64,000 nucleotides of DNA from CAWJMF01 sp963843945 (GCA_963843945.1 CAWJMF010000002.1:992001-1056000); one strand, 5' to 3'. Counted from the first letter of the stretch, positions 1 through 9,298 are shown. Numbers and translations are program-made. Notes: generated by a model from the sequence alone, not told the origin.

Positions 1-1487
1 TAGATCGAACGGTGCCCGAGCATTTCGAAATACTGCGTCACGTGCTTGGATGCGGCTTGGGGATCGCCGAAGCTTGACTTCAAGCTCACGCCCTCGAGCG
101 GAGACTGCGTCACGCCGCGAATCGACTGCGGCGGATCGAGCCCGAGCGCTTCGAGAACCGTCGGCACCATGTCGATAATGTGCGCGTATTGGTTGCGCAC
201 CTGACCGGCCGCCGCGATTCCATTGGGCCAGTGCACGATAAACGGATCGCTCGTGCCGCCCCGGAACGTCTCTCGCTTCCACCGGCGGAACGGCGTATTT
301 CCCGCATACGTCCAGCCCCAAGCGAAATGGTTGAACGACTTGGGTCCGCCGATCTCGTCGATATGCTTGAGGTTGGCTTCCACGGTGTCGGTTACGTTGT
401 TGAAAAAACGGCACTCGTTGACCGAACCGTGGAGGCCGCCCTCGGCACTCGATCCGTTGTCCGAGATCAGCATGATAAGGGTGTTGTCGAACTCGCCGAT
501 CCGTTTGAGGAACGCTACGAGCTCGCCGATGTAGTGATCGGTGTGCGTTAGGAAGCCGGCGAAGACTTCCATCATCCGGGCGTAGAGGCGCCGCTCGTCC
601 GGCGGCAACTTTTCCCAATCTTGCACGTCCGGGTCGTGACGCGAGAGCACCGCACCGGCGGGAACGATGCCGAGCTTCTTTTGCCTCTCGAACGCTTGCG
701 TCCGATAAGCGTCCCACCCCGCATCGAACTTGCCTTTGTACTTGTCGGCCCACTCTTTCGGCACGTGATGCGGCGAGTGCATTGCGCCGGGTGCGAAATA
801 CATGAAGAACGGTTTGTTCGGCGCGACTTGTTTGGCGTCGGCGATCATCGCGTTTGCCTTATCGACGAGGTCCGGGGTCAGGTGATAGCCTTCTTCCGGC
901 GTCCGCTCCGGTTCCGTCTGCGAGTTATCGCGCACGAGTTCGGGATAGTACTGGTGCGTGTCGCCGCCGAGAAAACCGTAGTAGCGCTCGAATCCGCGCC
1001 CGAGGGGCCAGCGATCGTACGGACCTGCCGCCGTCATGGTCTCCTCGGGAGCCAAGTGCCACTTTCCGATCGCGTAGGTGTTGTAGCCGTTCTGCTGCAG
1101 AATCTCGGAAAGAAAGCCATTTTCGAAGGGGATGTAGCCATCCGAACCGGGGTAGCCGGTCGAACCGTTCGTGAGACAGGCCAAGTGGTTGGAGTGATGG
1201 TTGCGCCCCGTGAGGATGCACGAACGCGACGGCGAGCAGAGCGCCGTCGTGTGCATGTTGCTGTAGAGCAGCCCGCCCTCGGCTAACGCGTCGATGTTGG
1301 GCGTCTGGATCGGGCTTCCGTAACATCCCAGATGGCCGAAACCGGTGTCATCCAAAACGATGAAGAGCACGTTGGGGGCGCCTTCTTTCGCCCGGTTCGG
1401 CGCCGGCCAGGCCGGCTGGGAGACGTCGACGGTGCGCCCGATGACGCCGGGAAAAGACGTGCCTGGTTTGTATTCGACGAGAGCCAT
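1..1487 (-). CDS. Type I sulfatase (arylsulfatase family), C-terminus outside window
   Basis: Predicted sulfate-ester hydrolase. Reading from an ATG at 1487 the frame stays open for 495 codons to the left edge, so the stop is not in the window. Near residue 40 it reads APNVLFIVLDDTGFGHLGC, the metal-binding start of the sulfatase fold with its Asp pair. Cys84 sits in CSPSRS, the C-x-P-S-R signature whose Cys is oxidised to formylglycine. GKWHL and a later SDNGSS metal-site motif follow. No signal peptide is seen. The MFS transporter directly upstream on the same strand may import the substrate, which is inference. A phosphonate monoester hydrolase of the same fold is possible, but the Cys signature favours sulfatase. 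Confidence 0.9.
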   Translation of the reverse strand, partial: MALVEYKPGTSFPGVIGRTVDVSQPAWPAPNRAKEGAPNVLFIVLDDTGFGHLGCYGSPIQTPNIDALAEGGLLYSNMHTTALCSPSRSCILTGRNHHSNHLACLTNGSTGYPGSDGYIPFENGFLSEILQQNGYNTYAIGKWHLAPEETMTAAGPYDRWPLGRGFERYYGFLGGDTHQYYPELVRDNSQTEPERTPEEGYHLTPDLVDKANAMIADAKQVAPNKPFFMYFAPGAMHSPHHVPKEWADKYKGKFDAGWDAYRTQAFERQKKLGIVPAGAVLSRHDPDVQDWEKLPPDERRLYARMMEVFAGFLTHTDHYIGELVAFLKRIGEFDNTLIMLISDNGSSAEGGLHGSVNECRFFNNVTDTVEANLKHIDEIGGPKSFNHFAWGWTYAGNTPFRRWKRETFRGGTSDPFIVHWPNGIAAAGQVRNQYAHIIDMVPTVLEALGLDPPQSIRGVTQSPLEGVSLKSSFGDPQAASKHVTQYFEMLGHRSI

Positions 1488-1504
1488 CGTTGCCTCACAG
1501 AGAG

Positions 1505-1532
1505 CTACGGCGCTTCGGCCGAAGCGCCGTAG
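1505..1532. terminator. Perfect 28-nt palindrome between MFS and sulfatase genes
   Basis: CTACGGCGCTTC, then GGCC, then the exact reverse complement of the first arm. It lies in the 77-bp gap between the MFS stop (1565) and the sulfatase ATG (1487). It could act as an intercistronic terminator or mRNA stabiliser. No T-run follows on either strand, so intrinsic termination is uncertain. Confidence 0.45.
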
Positions 1533-1564
1533 TGTTCAGAGCGATTTAGGGCGTGCGGGACGCA

Positions 1565-2863
1565 CTACGATGCGTTTGCCGCGCTCGCGCCTGCTTCGGA
1601 GCTCAGCGCCGCGAAGTTCAGCCGCTGCAGGCGTTCGCGATCTTCTTGCGGCTGCATCAGCAGCTGCGCTGCACCTGCTAAGACCATGACCAGGACGCCC
1701 GAAATCAGAAACGCGACGCTGTAGCCGGTGCCGTGGTTGGCGACGTCGATAACCCGGCCGAAGGTGACCGGCGCGAGAAATCCGCCGAGCGACGCGACGG
1801 CGATGAGCGCACCTAAACCGGCTCCGCGCCGGTTTTGGGGCACGATCTCGCCGACGAGCGGCGGAAGCACCGTCGCCGCAACCACGTACGAGCTCAACGC
1901 GATCGTCGCGAGCAGGATGGGCACCCAGGGCGGGGTTCGGTAAGTCAGGCCGAGCATCGCCAAGCCGCCGAGCATGACGCTGAACGTCGCGAGACCTCCG
2001 CGCGCAACGCCGGTCGAGATACCGCGACGCGTCAGCGCCGCCGAAAGCCGCCCGACGAGCGGAAACATCGCGACCTGCAGGATCCAGATCGCGGCAAGAG
2101 CGAGCCCGGCGGCGCGAGGCGTGAAACCGGCAGCAAGCTGCAGGAACGACGGAAGCCAGACGACCGTCAGCGCGCTGATCCAATACGCGGCAAAGCCGAG
2201 CAGCGTCACGCCGACGATCGTGCGGTTGAACAACGCGGCGCGCAGCGGAATCGCCCCGCTTGAGATTTCCTCGACGTCGCCGGCGGCGTCCGGTGCTTCG
2301 CGATGGACGAAGAGCCAGGCAACGCACCAAAGCGCGCTGGCGATTCCGAGCAATCCAAGCGCGACGTGCCAACCGCCGCTCGCAACGATCCAGGAGACCG
2401 ACAGCGCCGCGACTGCGGACCCCAGCGGACCGCCGGCGCCGATGACTCCAGTCACCAGCGGGCGGCGCGAATCCGGAAACCATTTGTAGGCTTCGTGCAC
2501 GGCGGAAGGATACGCCGGCCCCTCGCCGGCGCCGAGCAAGATGCGGCACGCGAAGAACGCTCCCAGCGTCAGCGGTGCGAAAAGCGGAAGCTGTGCCGCG
2601 GTCCAAACCAGCGCGAGCCCTGCTAAGAGCCACTTCGTCGAGACCCGATCCCCAAGGGCACCGACGGAAAACGCCGCGAGCGAAAAGAGTGCGAAAAAGC
2701 TCGCGCCGAGCAGCCCGAACTGCGCGTGCGAAAGTTGCAGCTCGCGCATGATCGGCACGGCGGCCAGACCAAAGGCCGTCTTATCGGCAAAATTTACCGC
2801 CATGAAAGCGCAGAGCATGGACGTAACCAGCCATCCCCTCACGGCGACACCGTTTGCGGCCAC
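1565..2863 (-). CDS. MFS transporter
   Basis: Inner-membrane secondary transporter of the major facilitator superfamily. The protein is a run of hydrophobic helices, with GDRVSTKW between helices 2 and 3 (the MFS A-loop, G-x-x-x-D-R position) and GAGEGPAYPSA in helix 4, as in anion/organic-acid symporters (ACS-like). The longest frame begins at 3004 and would overlap the divergent hydrolase. GTG at 2863 is preferred, or GTG at 2842; both precede the first helix (VRGWLVTSMLCAFMAVNFAD). Length from 2863 is 432 aa, normal for the family. The sulfatase lies downstream on the same strand. Substrate unknown. Confidence 0.85.
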   Translation of the reverse strand: MAANGVAVRGWLVTSMLCAFMAVNFADKTAFGLAAVPIMRELQLSHAQFGLLGASFFALFSLAAFSVGALGDRVSTKWLLAGLALVWTAAQLPLFAPLTLGAFFACRILLGAGEGPAYPSAVHEAYKWFPDSRRPLVTGVIGAGGPLGSAVAALSVSWIVASGGWHVALGLLGIASALWCVAWLFVHREAPDAAGDVEEISSGAIPLRAALFNRTIVGVTLLGFAAYWISALTVVWLPSFLQLAAGFTPRAAGLALAAIWILQVAMFPLVGRLSAALTRRGISTGVARGGLATFSVMLGGLAMLGLTYRTPPWVPILLATIALSSYVVAATVLPPLVGEIVPQNRRGAGLGALIAVASLGGFLAPVTFGRVIDVANHGTGYSVAFLISGVLVMVLAGAAQLLMQPQEDRERLQRLNFAALSSEAGASAANAS

Positions 2864-2960
2864 AACCTGCCGGCCCTGGTGGCAATGCACAAGAGAAGGC
2901 GTCGCTGCGACCCTTTCTCGTATATCTGAAGCATGCTGCAGGCTTCCACAGGCACGCCAC

Positions 2961-3698
2961 GTGATTGAAGAGTTCGTCGAGATCCGCACGCGCGACGGGA
3001 GCATGGATACCTTCGTGTGTCACCCCGAACGAAACGCGCCGTTTCCGGTGTTGCTCTTCTTCATGGATGCGCCCGGTATCCGTGAAGAGCTGCGCGATAT
3101 GGTCCGGCGGTTTGCGACGGTCGGCTACTACGTGCTTCTACCGAATCTGTACTACCGCTCGGACGTCACCGAACTCGGCCCGATCTCGGCCGACGACAGC
3201 CATCCGACACGTCTTCGCATGACCGAGTTGAAGGACTCGCTCGACATTCCGATGGTCGGGTCGGACACCGACGCGCTCCTCGCGTTCGCCGGCGAACGCG
3301 CGGCCGCGAGCAGCGGTCCCGTCGGCTGCGTCGGGTATTGCATGAGCGGCCAGTACGCCACGGGCGCGGCGCTGCGCCACCCCGAGCGCGTCGCGGCCGC
3401 GGCCTCGATCTACGGTACGACGCTCGTGACGGACCGGCCCGATAGTCCGCACCTCGCGCCCCAGAAGACGCCGGCCGAGTACTACTTCGCCTGCGCGGAG
3501 ACCGACCGCTGGATACCCGTCGAGATGGTCGAGGAACTCCGCCGGACGCTCGCCGGAGCGCCGAATGCCGAAGTCGAGCTGTACCCGGGGGTCGAGCACG
3601 GCTTTGCCTTCCCCAAGCGCCCCGCCTACGACAAGCCCTCGGCGGAGCGCCATTGGGAGCGGCTCTTCGCGCTCTTCGCGCGCCGACTCGGCGGCTAA
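2961..3698 (+). CDS. Dienelactone hydrolase family protein
   Basis: Soluble alpha/beta hydrolase of 245 aa, the usual size for the dienelactone hydrolase family. The nucleophile is Cys127 in GYCMSG. Probable partners are Asp182 (ETDRW) and His213 (EHGF), giving the Cys-Asp-His triad of this family. The start is GTG at 2961, because the family N-terminus (a short strand, then PVLLFFMDAPGI near residue 30) begins just after it; the frame itself is open much further upstream, over the divergent MFS gene. Real substrates in this family range from dienelactones to other esters and cannot be read from sequence. Confidence 0.87.
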   Translation: MIEEFVEIRTRDGSMDTFVCHPERNAPFPVLLFFMDAPGIREELRDMVRRFATVGYYVLLPNLYYRSDVTELGPISADDSHPTRLRMTELKDSLDIPMVGSDTDALLAFAGERAAASSGPVGCVGYCMSGQYATGAALRHPERVAAAASIYGTTLVTDRPDSPHLAPQKTPAEYYFACAETDRWIPVEMVEELRRTLAGAPNAEVELYPGVEHGFAFPKRPAYDKPSAERHWERLFALFARRLGG

Positions 3699-3970
3699 AG
3701 CGTTTCGGCGCCCGTACGGCTCAACGCGTCGCGCAGACGAACGAGATGGTCGAGCAGCGCGCGCAGTTCGTCCGCGTCGAAATTCTCGAGCAGCAGGTCG
3801 CGGACGCGCGCGCCGTCGAGCGTGCCCGCGGCAGCACCGCCGCTGCCGACCCCGCTGACGTCGCGGAATCCCGCGGAGTCGAGGGCGATCGTAACCGTTT
3901 CGCCCAGCGGTTCGGTGCCCGCTGTGTCCTGGCTGAACTCGATGGTCGCACGTAACTTGCCGTCGCTCAT
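3695..3970 (-). CDS. Small acidic hypothetical protein downstream of phosphatase
   Basis: 91 aa, family not recognised. The N-terminal half looks beta-rich, followed by a Gly/Ala hinge and a C-terminal helix (FDADELRALLDHLVRLRDAL). It starts 15 bp after the stop of the PAS/SpoIIE phosphatase on the same strand, so the two are probably co-transcribed, and it may be a partner of that signalling protein (inference). Its stop overlaps the end of the convergent hydrolase by 4 bp. Confidence 0.6.
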   Translation of the reverse strand: MSDGKLRATIEFSQDTAGTEPLGETVTIALDSAGFRDVSGVGSGGAAAGTLDGARVRDLLLENFDADELRALLDHLVRLRDALSRTGAETL

Positions 3971-3985
3971 GCTTCGCTCGCTTTC

Positions 3986-6430
3986 TCAAAGAGCGGTGCT
4001 AGGGTTTACCTGGGTTCGCCTTTCCCAACCGGAAACCGGTTCTACGCTTACGACCAGCACCGCGATGTCGTCGGTCGCCGGCCGGCCCCGCAACACGCGC
4101 TCCACGATCGTTTCGGCAGGGTTCGCCGCGGTCCGCACCGCGGGTTCGTTCAAGGCCGCGTGCAAGCGACGATAGCCTTCGTCGCTATCCCGCGTCGCCT
4201 CGATCAAACCATCCGTGAAGAAGACGAGCGTCGAGCCCGGCGCCGCGGGGACGGTCTGCAGGCTCTTCCCGTCGTCGGAGCGCAGGCCGATCAGCACGCC
4301 CGGCGCGTCGAATTGTTCGATGCTGCCGTCGGCGCGGCGCAGGGCCGGCCCCGGATGACCCGCCGAAGCGTAAACGAACTGGTGCGCGCGCGAATCGTAA
4401 ATTCCGGCGAGGGCCGTCGCGTACGTGTCCGTCGCCAACGAACGGATCGTCCGGTCGGCGGCTTTGAGCATCATCTCGGGTTCGGGAAACATCATCGCCG
4501 CAGACTGCATCGCGAGCCGCAGCTTTCCCATCGTCACGGCTGAAGCCAGTCCGTTGCCCAAGACGTCGCCGATCGTAATGACCAAACGCTCGTCGTCGAG
4601 CGCGAAGGCGTCGTACCAATCGCCGCCGATCGTCGCTTCCGTGTTGCCCGGACGGTATTCGGCTGAGAGTTCGAGGCCGTCGAAGGAGGGCAGCGTCTTC
4701 GGAAGCGACGCCTCTTGCAGCGTCATCGCGATGCGCCGCTCGCGCTCGTACGAGCGAGCGTGATCGAAAGCCAGGCCGGCCCGCGCCGCGATCTCTTCGG
4801 CAAAGCGGAGATCGTCGAACGAATAGCCGCCGTACGGGTCGCGGACGTCGACGACGCACGACATCGCCCCGATCACCCGGCTATCTTCGGGGCTTCGAAT
4901 CGGAACGACGAGAAACGAGCGCGGGGCGAGCGCGGCGATGTCGGAGACGTCGACCAGCGACGCATCCAGCCAATTCTTCCAAGCCTCGGCGGCGTCGGGC
5001 AGCAAGGTCGGCTCGCCTTGCTTGAGCGCTCGCACGACCGGGTGCGCGCCGTCCATGCGGCGCACCGAGACGACGCGATCGAGCGCGGCGAGCAGTTCCG
5101 GTTCGCGATGGTGGGTCGCAACGCGCCGCAGCCCGCCGCCCGGCTCGTAGAAGTCGACGATGCAGTAGGTCGCAAAGCCGCGCGTCACCGCCTCCGCGAC
5201 GTTTTGCAACGTTTGGATGAAATCGAGCGAGCGAAACATCACCGCCCCCGCCTCGACCAGCGCGCGCATGCCGATGTCGATGCGCCGGCGCTCGCGCAGG
5301 TCGCGGCTGATCGTGGCCAGGCCGATCTTTTCACCGCTTGCGTTTCGCAGCGCGAAGGCATTGAAGAGGATCGGAATCGAGACGCCGGTGCGCGCGTTGC
5401 GCACGCGCAGCTCGCTGGCCCAGCGCTCGTCGCGCTCGAGTTCCGGCAAGATCACCGACTCGACGAACTCACGGTCTTCGGGCGCGAAACAGTCCAGCAG
5501 TCGAACGTCGCCGCTGTCGTCGAGCGACAACATCTCGCGGGCCGCAGGATTGAAGTACAGCACGTCGCCGGCGCGATCGGCGATCGCGACGAAGTCGCCG
5601 CTGTTCTCGGCCAGCGCAACGAACATCTCGCGCCATTCGCCGGCTCGCACGCGCTCGTCGATATCGATGTTGATGCCGACCCAGCGAACGAGCTTGCCGC
5701 GGGGATCCCGCTGCGGGAGCGCGCGGACCAGGTGCCAACGGTAGATCTCGTCGTCGTTGCGTATCCGGAATTCGATCTCGTACGGCGTTTCGGCTTCGAC
5801 CGCGGCCCTCCAGCGGGCAGCGACGCGCTCGCGATCGTCGGGATGCACGATGTCCAACCACGCGGCGCCGAGCCGAGCCTCGATGGGCCCCGACAGCCTC
5901 GAGGCCGAGCCCTCGCTGATGTGATCGAGCAAGCCGTCGGGCGTCGCGGTCCACGTCGTGCCCGGCAGCGATTCGCCGATCAGGCGGTAGCGCTCTTCGC
6001 TGCGTTCGAGCTCGCGCTGAATGCGCACCGGCTCGGTGACGTCGCGCGCCGTCATCAACAGTTGGTCGGGGATTCCGTCCGCATTCAAGACCGGCGTGAG
6101 CGAGACGTCCCAGGACCGGCTACGCGGCCCCTCCTGGTAGGACGGCGCCGTAAAGCGCCCCGTCCCTCCCCCGCGCGCGACGTCGGCGACCGCTTTAGCG
6201 GCGGCGCGATGCGGCGGGCTCCACAGCTCGAGCCAATCGCTGCCCACTGTCGCGAGGCTATCGGCCCCCAAGGCGCTCTGAGCGTTCGGGCTCAGAAATA
6301 GCAGGCGTCCGTCGAGATCCAGCAACGCGACGCAATCGTTCGTCGAGTCCAGCAAGCGCGAGACGAACGGCAGCAATCCGCCGATCGACGGATCGCCTGT
6401 CGTGAGACGCGGAAGTTCCGTATGACGCAC
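3986..6430 (-). CDS. PAS-PAS-PAS-GAF-SpoIIE (PP2C-type) serine phosphatase
   Basis: Cytoplasmic signalling protein of 814 aa. Three PAS domains are visible at about 20-130, 145-265 and 270-385; each ends in a typical linker (TARDVTEPVRIQREL, GINIDIDERVR, ISRDLRERRR). A GAF domain follows (about 390-570), then a SpoIIE/RsbU-type PP2C phosphatase (about 595-800) with GGDWYDAF, IGDVLGNGLASAV, SAGHPGPAL and FFTDGLIEA, the Asp-rich metal motifs of the family. Such proteins dephosphorylate anti-sigma antagonists in partner-switching systems. No RsbW-type kinase or STAS gene lies in the window, so the target is elsewhere or unknown. Confidence 0.92.
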   Translation of the reverse strand: MRHTELPRLTTGDPSIGGLLPFVSRLLDSTNDCVALLDLDGRLLFLSPNAQSALGADSLATVGSDWLELWSPPHRAAAKAVADVARGGGTGRFTAPSYQEGPRSRSWDVSLTPVLNADGIPDQLLMTARDVTEPVRIQRELERSEERYRLIGESLPGTTWTATPDGLLDHISEGSASRLSGPIEARLGAAWLDIVHPDDRERVAARWRAAVEAETPYEIEFRIRNDDEIYRWHLVRALPQRDPRGKLVRWVGINIDIDERVRAGEWREMFVALAENSGDFVAIADRAGDVLYFNPAAREMLSLDDSGDVRLLDCFAPEDREFVESVILPELERDERWASELRVRNARTGVSIPILFNAFALRNASGEKIGLATISRDLRERRRIDIGMRALVEAGAVMFRSLDFIQTLQNVAEAVTRGFATYCIVDFYEPGGGLRRVATHHREPELLAALDRVVSVRRMDGAHPVVRALKQGEPTLLPDAAEAWKNWLDASLVDVSDIAALAPRSFLVVPIRSPEDSRVIGAMSCVVDVRDPYGGYSFDDLRFAEEIAARAGLAFDHARSYERERRIAMTLQEASLPKTLPSFDGLELSAEYRPGNTEATIGGDWYDAFALDDERLVITIGDVLGNGLASAVTMGKLRLAMQSAAMMFPEPEMMLKAADRTIRSLATDTYATALAGIYDSRAHQFVYASAGHPGPALRRADGSIEQFDAPGVLIGLRSDDGKSLQTVPAAPGSTLVFFTDGLIEATRDSDEGYRRLHAALNEPAVRTAANPAETIVERVLRGRPATDDIAVLVVSVEPVSGWERRTQVNPSTAL

Positions 6431-6482
6431 CAGCTTGCGGCTTCCACGGATGGCCGCAGCGCTCCGCTGCGCTCTCGCGCGC

Positions 6483-7283
6483 CTAGAAGAACGTATCCAG
6501 TTCTGCCGGGAAGTCGATCGTGCGGCCGGGGGCGAGCTGCGGACGCGGGTGCGACAGGACGAAGGCCGAAACGTCGGTCGCCTCTTGGTCCGTGAGGGTG
6601 TTCCCTTGACCGAGCGGCATATTCGCCTTGACGAACGCGGGCATCTTGCCCGTGCTCATCCCCGCGCCCGAATTAAACGAGGTCGTGCCCCAGAGCGGCG
6701 GAAAGTTCGCGCTGCCGGCGCCGTCGGCGCCGTGGCAGGTCGCGCACTTTGCGGCGTACAGCGTCGCACCGGCGGCGGCGTCGGCCGGGTGCGCGGCTTT
6801 CACTTCCACGAAATCCTGATCCGGAAAACCGGTACCCACCGCCGCGCCGCGCGAGAGAAAGGCGATGTAGGCCGTCATCGCGATCATCTCTTTACTATAG
6901 TACGCCGGCGGACGGCCGTTCATGCTGTACAAGAAGCACTCGGCAAGCCGGTCTTGCAGCGCGATGAAGCGCTTCGAGCGTTTGTTCCACTGCGGAAATT
7001 TCGCATAGATGCCGAGAAACGAGCCGCCGCGCGCCACGGTGCCCGCGCCGAGATGGCAGGCCGCGCAGTCCATCCGCGCGCCGACGTTATCCGGCATCAG
7101 CTTGCGCGTGTTGTTGATGAGATCGCGCCCGTAGGCGATGATCTCACCTTCAGAGCCGGGCGGGAACGTCGCCGTTGCCGCCGCGGCAGCACCCGTCGCC
7201 TGTGCCGGCGCGCGCGTGGGAACGCTCGCAACGGCAAACGCCAAGGCGAAAAGCGAGAGGCCGGCGGCAAACGTTCTCGTCAT
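6483..7283 (-). CDS. Secreted dihaem cytochrome c, TsdA-like
   Basis: Periplasmic c-type cytochrome of 266 aa with an N-terminal signal peptide (cleavage near residue 28). Two haem sites are present: CAACH (73-77) and CATCH (180-184). The first sits in GARMDCAACHLGAGT and is followed by Cys116 in LAECFLYSMNGRP. In thiosulfate dehydrogenase TsdA a Cys at this position is the distal ligand of haem 1, so a TsdA-like enzyme or electron carrier is the best reading; activity on thiosulfate is not shown. It lies 34 bp downstream of the GT2 synthase on the same strand and may be in that transcript, though no functional link is obvious. Confidence 0.85.
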   Translation of the reverse strand: MTRTFAAGLSLFALAFAVASVPTRAPAQATGAAAAATATFPPGSEGEIIAYGRDLINNTRKLMPDNVGARMDCAACHLGAGTVARGGSFLGIYAKFPQWNKRSKRFIALQDRLAECFLYSMNGRPPAYYSKEMIAMTAYIAFLSRGAAVGTGFPDQDFVEVKAAHPADAAAGATLYAAKCATCHGADGAGSANFPPLWGTTSFNSGAGMSTGKMPAFVKANMPLGQGNTLTDQEATDVSAFVLSHPRPQLAPGRTIDFPAELDTFF

Positions 7284-7317
7284 GCGCCGCCCTTCGCGCA
7301 GGCGGCGGCGGGTCCAT

Positions 7318-8787
7318 TCACCTGCGACGCCAGTCCGGCGACACGCTCGGATCGTAGGCGCGAACGCCGGGACCGATCACCTGGCGGCGTTGCACGGTCC
7401 GGTTGAAGAGCCAGACCCAGATGCCCGCGAAATGCGCCAGCGTCATGAGCTGCCGGTAACCGAGGTTCTCGAAGATCGAGAGCATCAAGAGGCGTGCAAC
7501 GTCGCCCGACCGGTACAAGCCGAAGCAGCGCTGCTCGACCAGCACCGAGATCGCCGACACGGGAAGCGCCAGCGAAAAGACCAGCGTCAGCAAAACGAAC
7601 TGCGCCCAAATCGCAAGATAGCCGAGCGCGAACATCACGGCGGCAAACGCTAAGCCCAGCGGAACCGCGACCGGCGCGAGCCACTCCCACAGAACGAGAT
7701 ACGGAAAAGCGGTCCACGCGATCGCCCCGCCGCGCGAGAAGAAAAAGAGTTTGCGATGGACGGACATCGACTCGCTGAGATGACGGTGCCAGCCCACGCG
7801 CTGCTTCCAAAGCGCTTCGAGCGTCGCCGGCACCATCGTCCAGCAGACGATGAAGGGGGTGAAAGCCACGCGGTACGGTCGCCGCTGGGCCCGCATCAAG
7901 TGGTGCATCCGCAGCGTCATCTCCATATCTTCCCAGATCGTGTCGGTCCGGAAGCCGCCGGCCTCGACGACGACGTCCTTGCGGTACATTCCGCACGCGC
8001 CGGAGACGGTTCCGAGCGCGTTGACGGATGCCCAAGCGAAGCGCGACTCGAAGTACGCCCGTAGATACTCGAGCACCTGAAAGGCGGCGAACGAGCTGCG
8101 CGGCAGACGCACGTCGGTTAGCTCGCCGTCACGCAGCGTGCAGCCGTTCGCTACGCCGATCGCCGCGCCGCAGAGCACCGTCGTCTCGTCGCGCAAGAAG
8201 GGAAGCGCGAGGTGCCCTAGCGTTTCGGGCACGTAAAACGAGTCGCCGTCCACGAAGAAAAGCAGCGGAAAGCGCGCCTGGTTCGTACCGGCGTTCAGCG
8301 CGTCGGCTTTTCCCCCGTTGACTTTGTCGATGACGCTGAGGTCCGCGTGGAGCGACGAGCGGTAGATTCCGCGCAGCGGCGCCGTGGAGAACGGCAGCGC
8401 GCTTTCCGGCGTCTCTTCCGTCTCGAGCGCAAAGGCCGAACGCAGCAGATCGAGCGTGTCGTCGCTCGAGCCGTCGTTGACGACGATGATCTCGAAGCGC
8501 GGATAGGTCATCGCCAGCAGCGAGCGCACCGTCGCGATCACGTGCTCGGACTCGTTGTAGGCCGGCACGACGATGCTTACGCCGAGCGGTTCTTGCGAAG
8601 CGAGGATCTGGGTCAGGGTGGCACGTTCGCGCCGCACCGCGGCCGGCAAATTGAACATCGCGTGCAGCGCGGTCCACAGATAGACCGCGTTGACGCCGGC
8701 GAAGTAACCGAGGAGGAGGAGTTCGATCGCCAAGATGACGATCTGCGTCCAGGGATCCGTCACCGCGCGTTCGCGGTAAACGAACAC
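7318..8787 (-). CDS. Membrane glycosyltransferase family 2 (PgaC/BcsA-like polysaccharide synthase)
   Basis: Processive inner-membrane synthase of 489 aa. One N-terminal helix precedes the GT-A domain: VPAYNE (74-79), DGSS (105-108), DGD (180-182, nucleotide/metal), ED (286-287, catalytic position) and QRVGW (329-333), the QxxxW-type motif of cellulose, chitin and PNAG synthases. Several C-terminal helices follow, presumably the export channel. It starts with GTG one base after the stop of the HEAT-like gene. Together with the YaiO barrel and two nucleotide-sugar enzymes upstream it is probably the core of an exopolysaccharide pathway; the sugar is unknown. Confidence 0.9.
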   Translation of the reverse strand: MFVYRERAVTDPWTQIVILAIELLLLGYFAGVNAVYLWTALHAMFNLPAAVRRERATLTQILASQEPLGVSIVVPAYNESEHVIATVRSLLAMTYPRFEIIVVNDGSSDDTLDLLRSAFALETEETPESALPFSTAPLRGIYRSSLHADLSVIDKVNGGKADALNAGTNQARFPLLFFVDGDSFYVPETLGHLALPFLRDETTVLCGAAIGVANGCTLRDGELTDVRLPRSSFAAFQVLEYLRAYFESRFAWASVNALGTVSGACGMYRKDVVVEAGGFRTDTIWEDMEMTLRMHHLMRAQRRPYRVAFTPFIVCWTMVPATLEALWKQRVGWHRHLSESMSVHRKLFFFSRGGAIAWTAFPYLVLWEWLAPVAVPLGLAFAAVMFALGYLAIWAQFVLLTLVFSLALPVSAISVLVEQRCFGLYRSGDVARLLMLSIFENLGYRQLMTLAHFAGIWVWLFNRTVQRRQVIGPGVRAYDPSVSPDWRRR

Positions 8788-8788
8788 G

Positions 8789-9298
8789 TTAGTCGCCGCC
8801 GCCGGGACTCGATAGCGCGTGCAGGGAGGTTCGCGCGGCCAGGGCGAGCTCGCGGTCCGGCGCCGAGGTCAGCGCGGCGAGCGCCGCGCTTTCGTCCTTC
8901 TGCGCGAGATACCCGAGGGCTCGCGCGCCCGCAATTCTGGCGGCGGCGTCGCGCCCGCGAAGGAAGCTGCTCGCGACCCGGTCGAGTTCGAAGTCGTAGG
9001 CGACCCGGCGCAAGCGGTCGCGTCTAGGGGTCGAGGTTTCGTCCTGCGCGAGATCGCACCAGGCGCACAGCAACGCGAAGGCGTCGCGCGGATCGGGCGG
9101 GCGCGGGGCGCCGGCTCGCTCGGCGCATCCGTCGAGCACGTTGCGCCAGGCTGCGAAAGCGGAGGCGCGGCGCCGGGCCGCAGCCTCGACCGCATGCTGG
9201 GCGAAGAGCGTTGCGACGAACAAACCCGCGCTCGCGAAGAGCAGGCCTACGCTCAACCAGAACGCGATTTCGACGAACAACACGAGGTCAGAAAGCAT
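8789..9298 (-). CDS. Membrane-anchored HEAT-repeat-like protein of polysaccharide operon
   Basis: 169 aa. One strong N-terminal membrane helix (residues about 5-32) is followed by a soluble alpha-helical domain ending in HEAT-like helix pairs (RIAGARALGYLAQKDESAAL and a second similar pair). The start is ATG 9298: the frame extends further but only into the YaiO gene, and the helix begins here. It overlaps the YaiO stop by 11 bp and abuts the synthase GTG, so the three are translationally linked. A scaffold role for synthase assembly is inference. Confidence 0.72.
   Translation of the reverse strand: MLSDLVLFVEIAFWLSVGLLFASAGLFVATLFAQHAVEAAARRRASAFAAWRNVLDGCAERAGAPRPPDPRDAFALLCAWCDLAQDETSTPRRDRLRRVAYDFELDRVASSFLRGRDAAARIAGARALGYLAQKDESAALAALTSAPDRELALAARTSLHALSSPGGGD

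Noticed and set aside
4715..6301. 528-codon plus-strand frame opposite the PAS/SpoIIE gene
   Set aside because: No recognised domain, while the minus strand holds clear PAS and phosphatase motifs.
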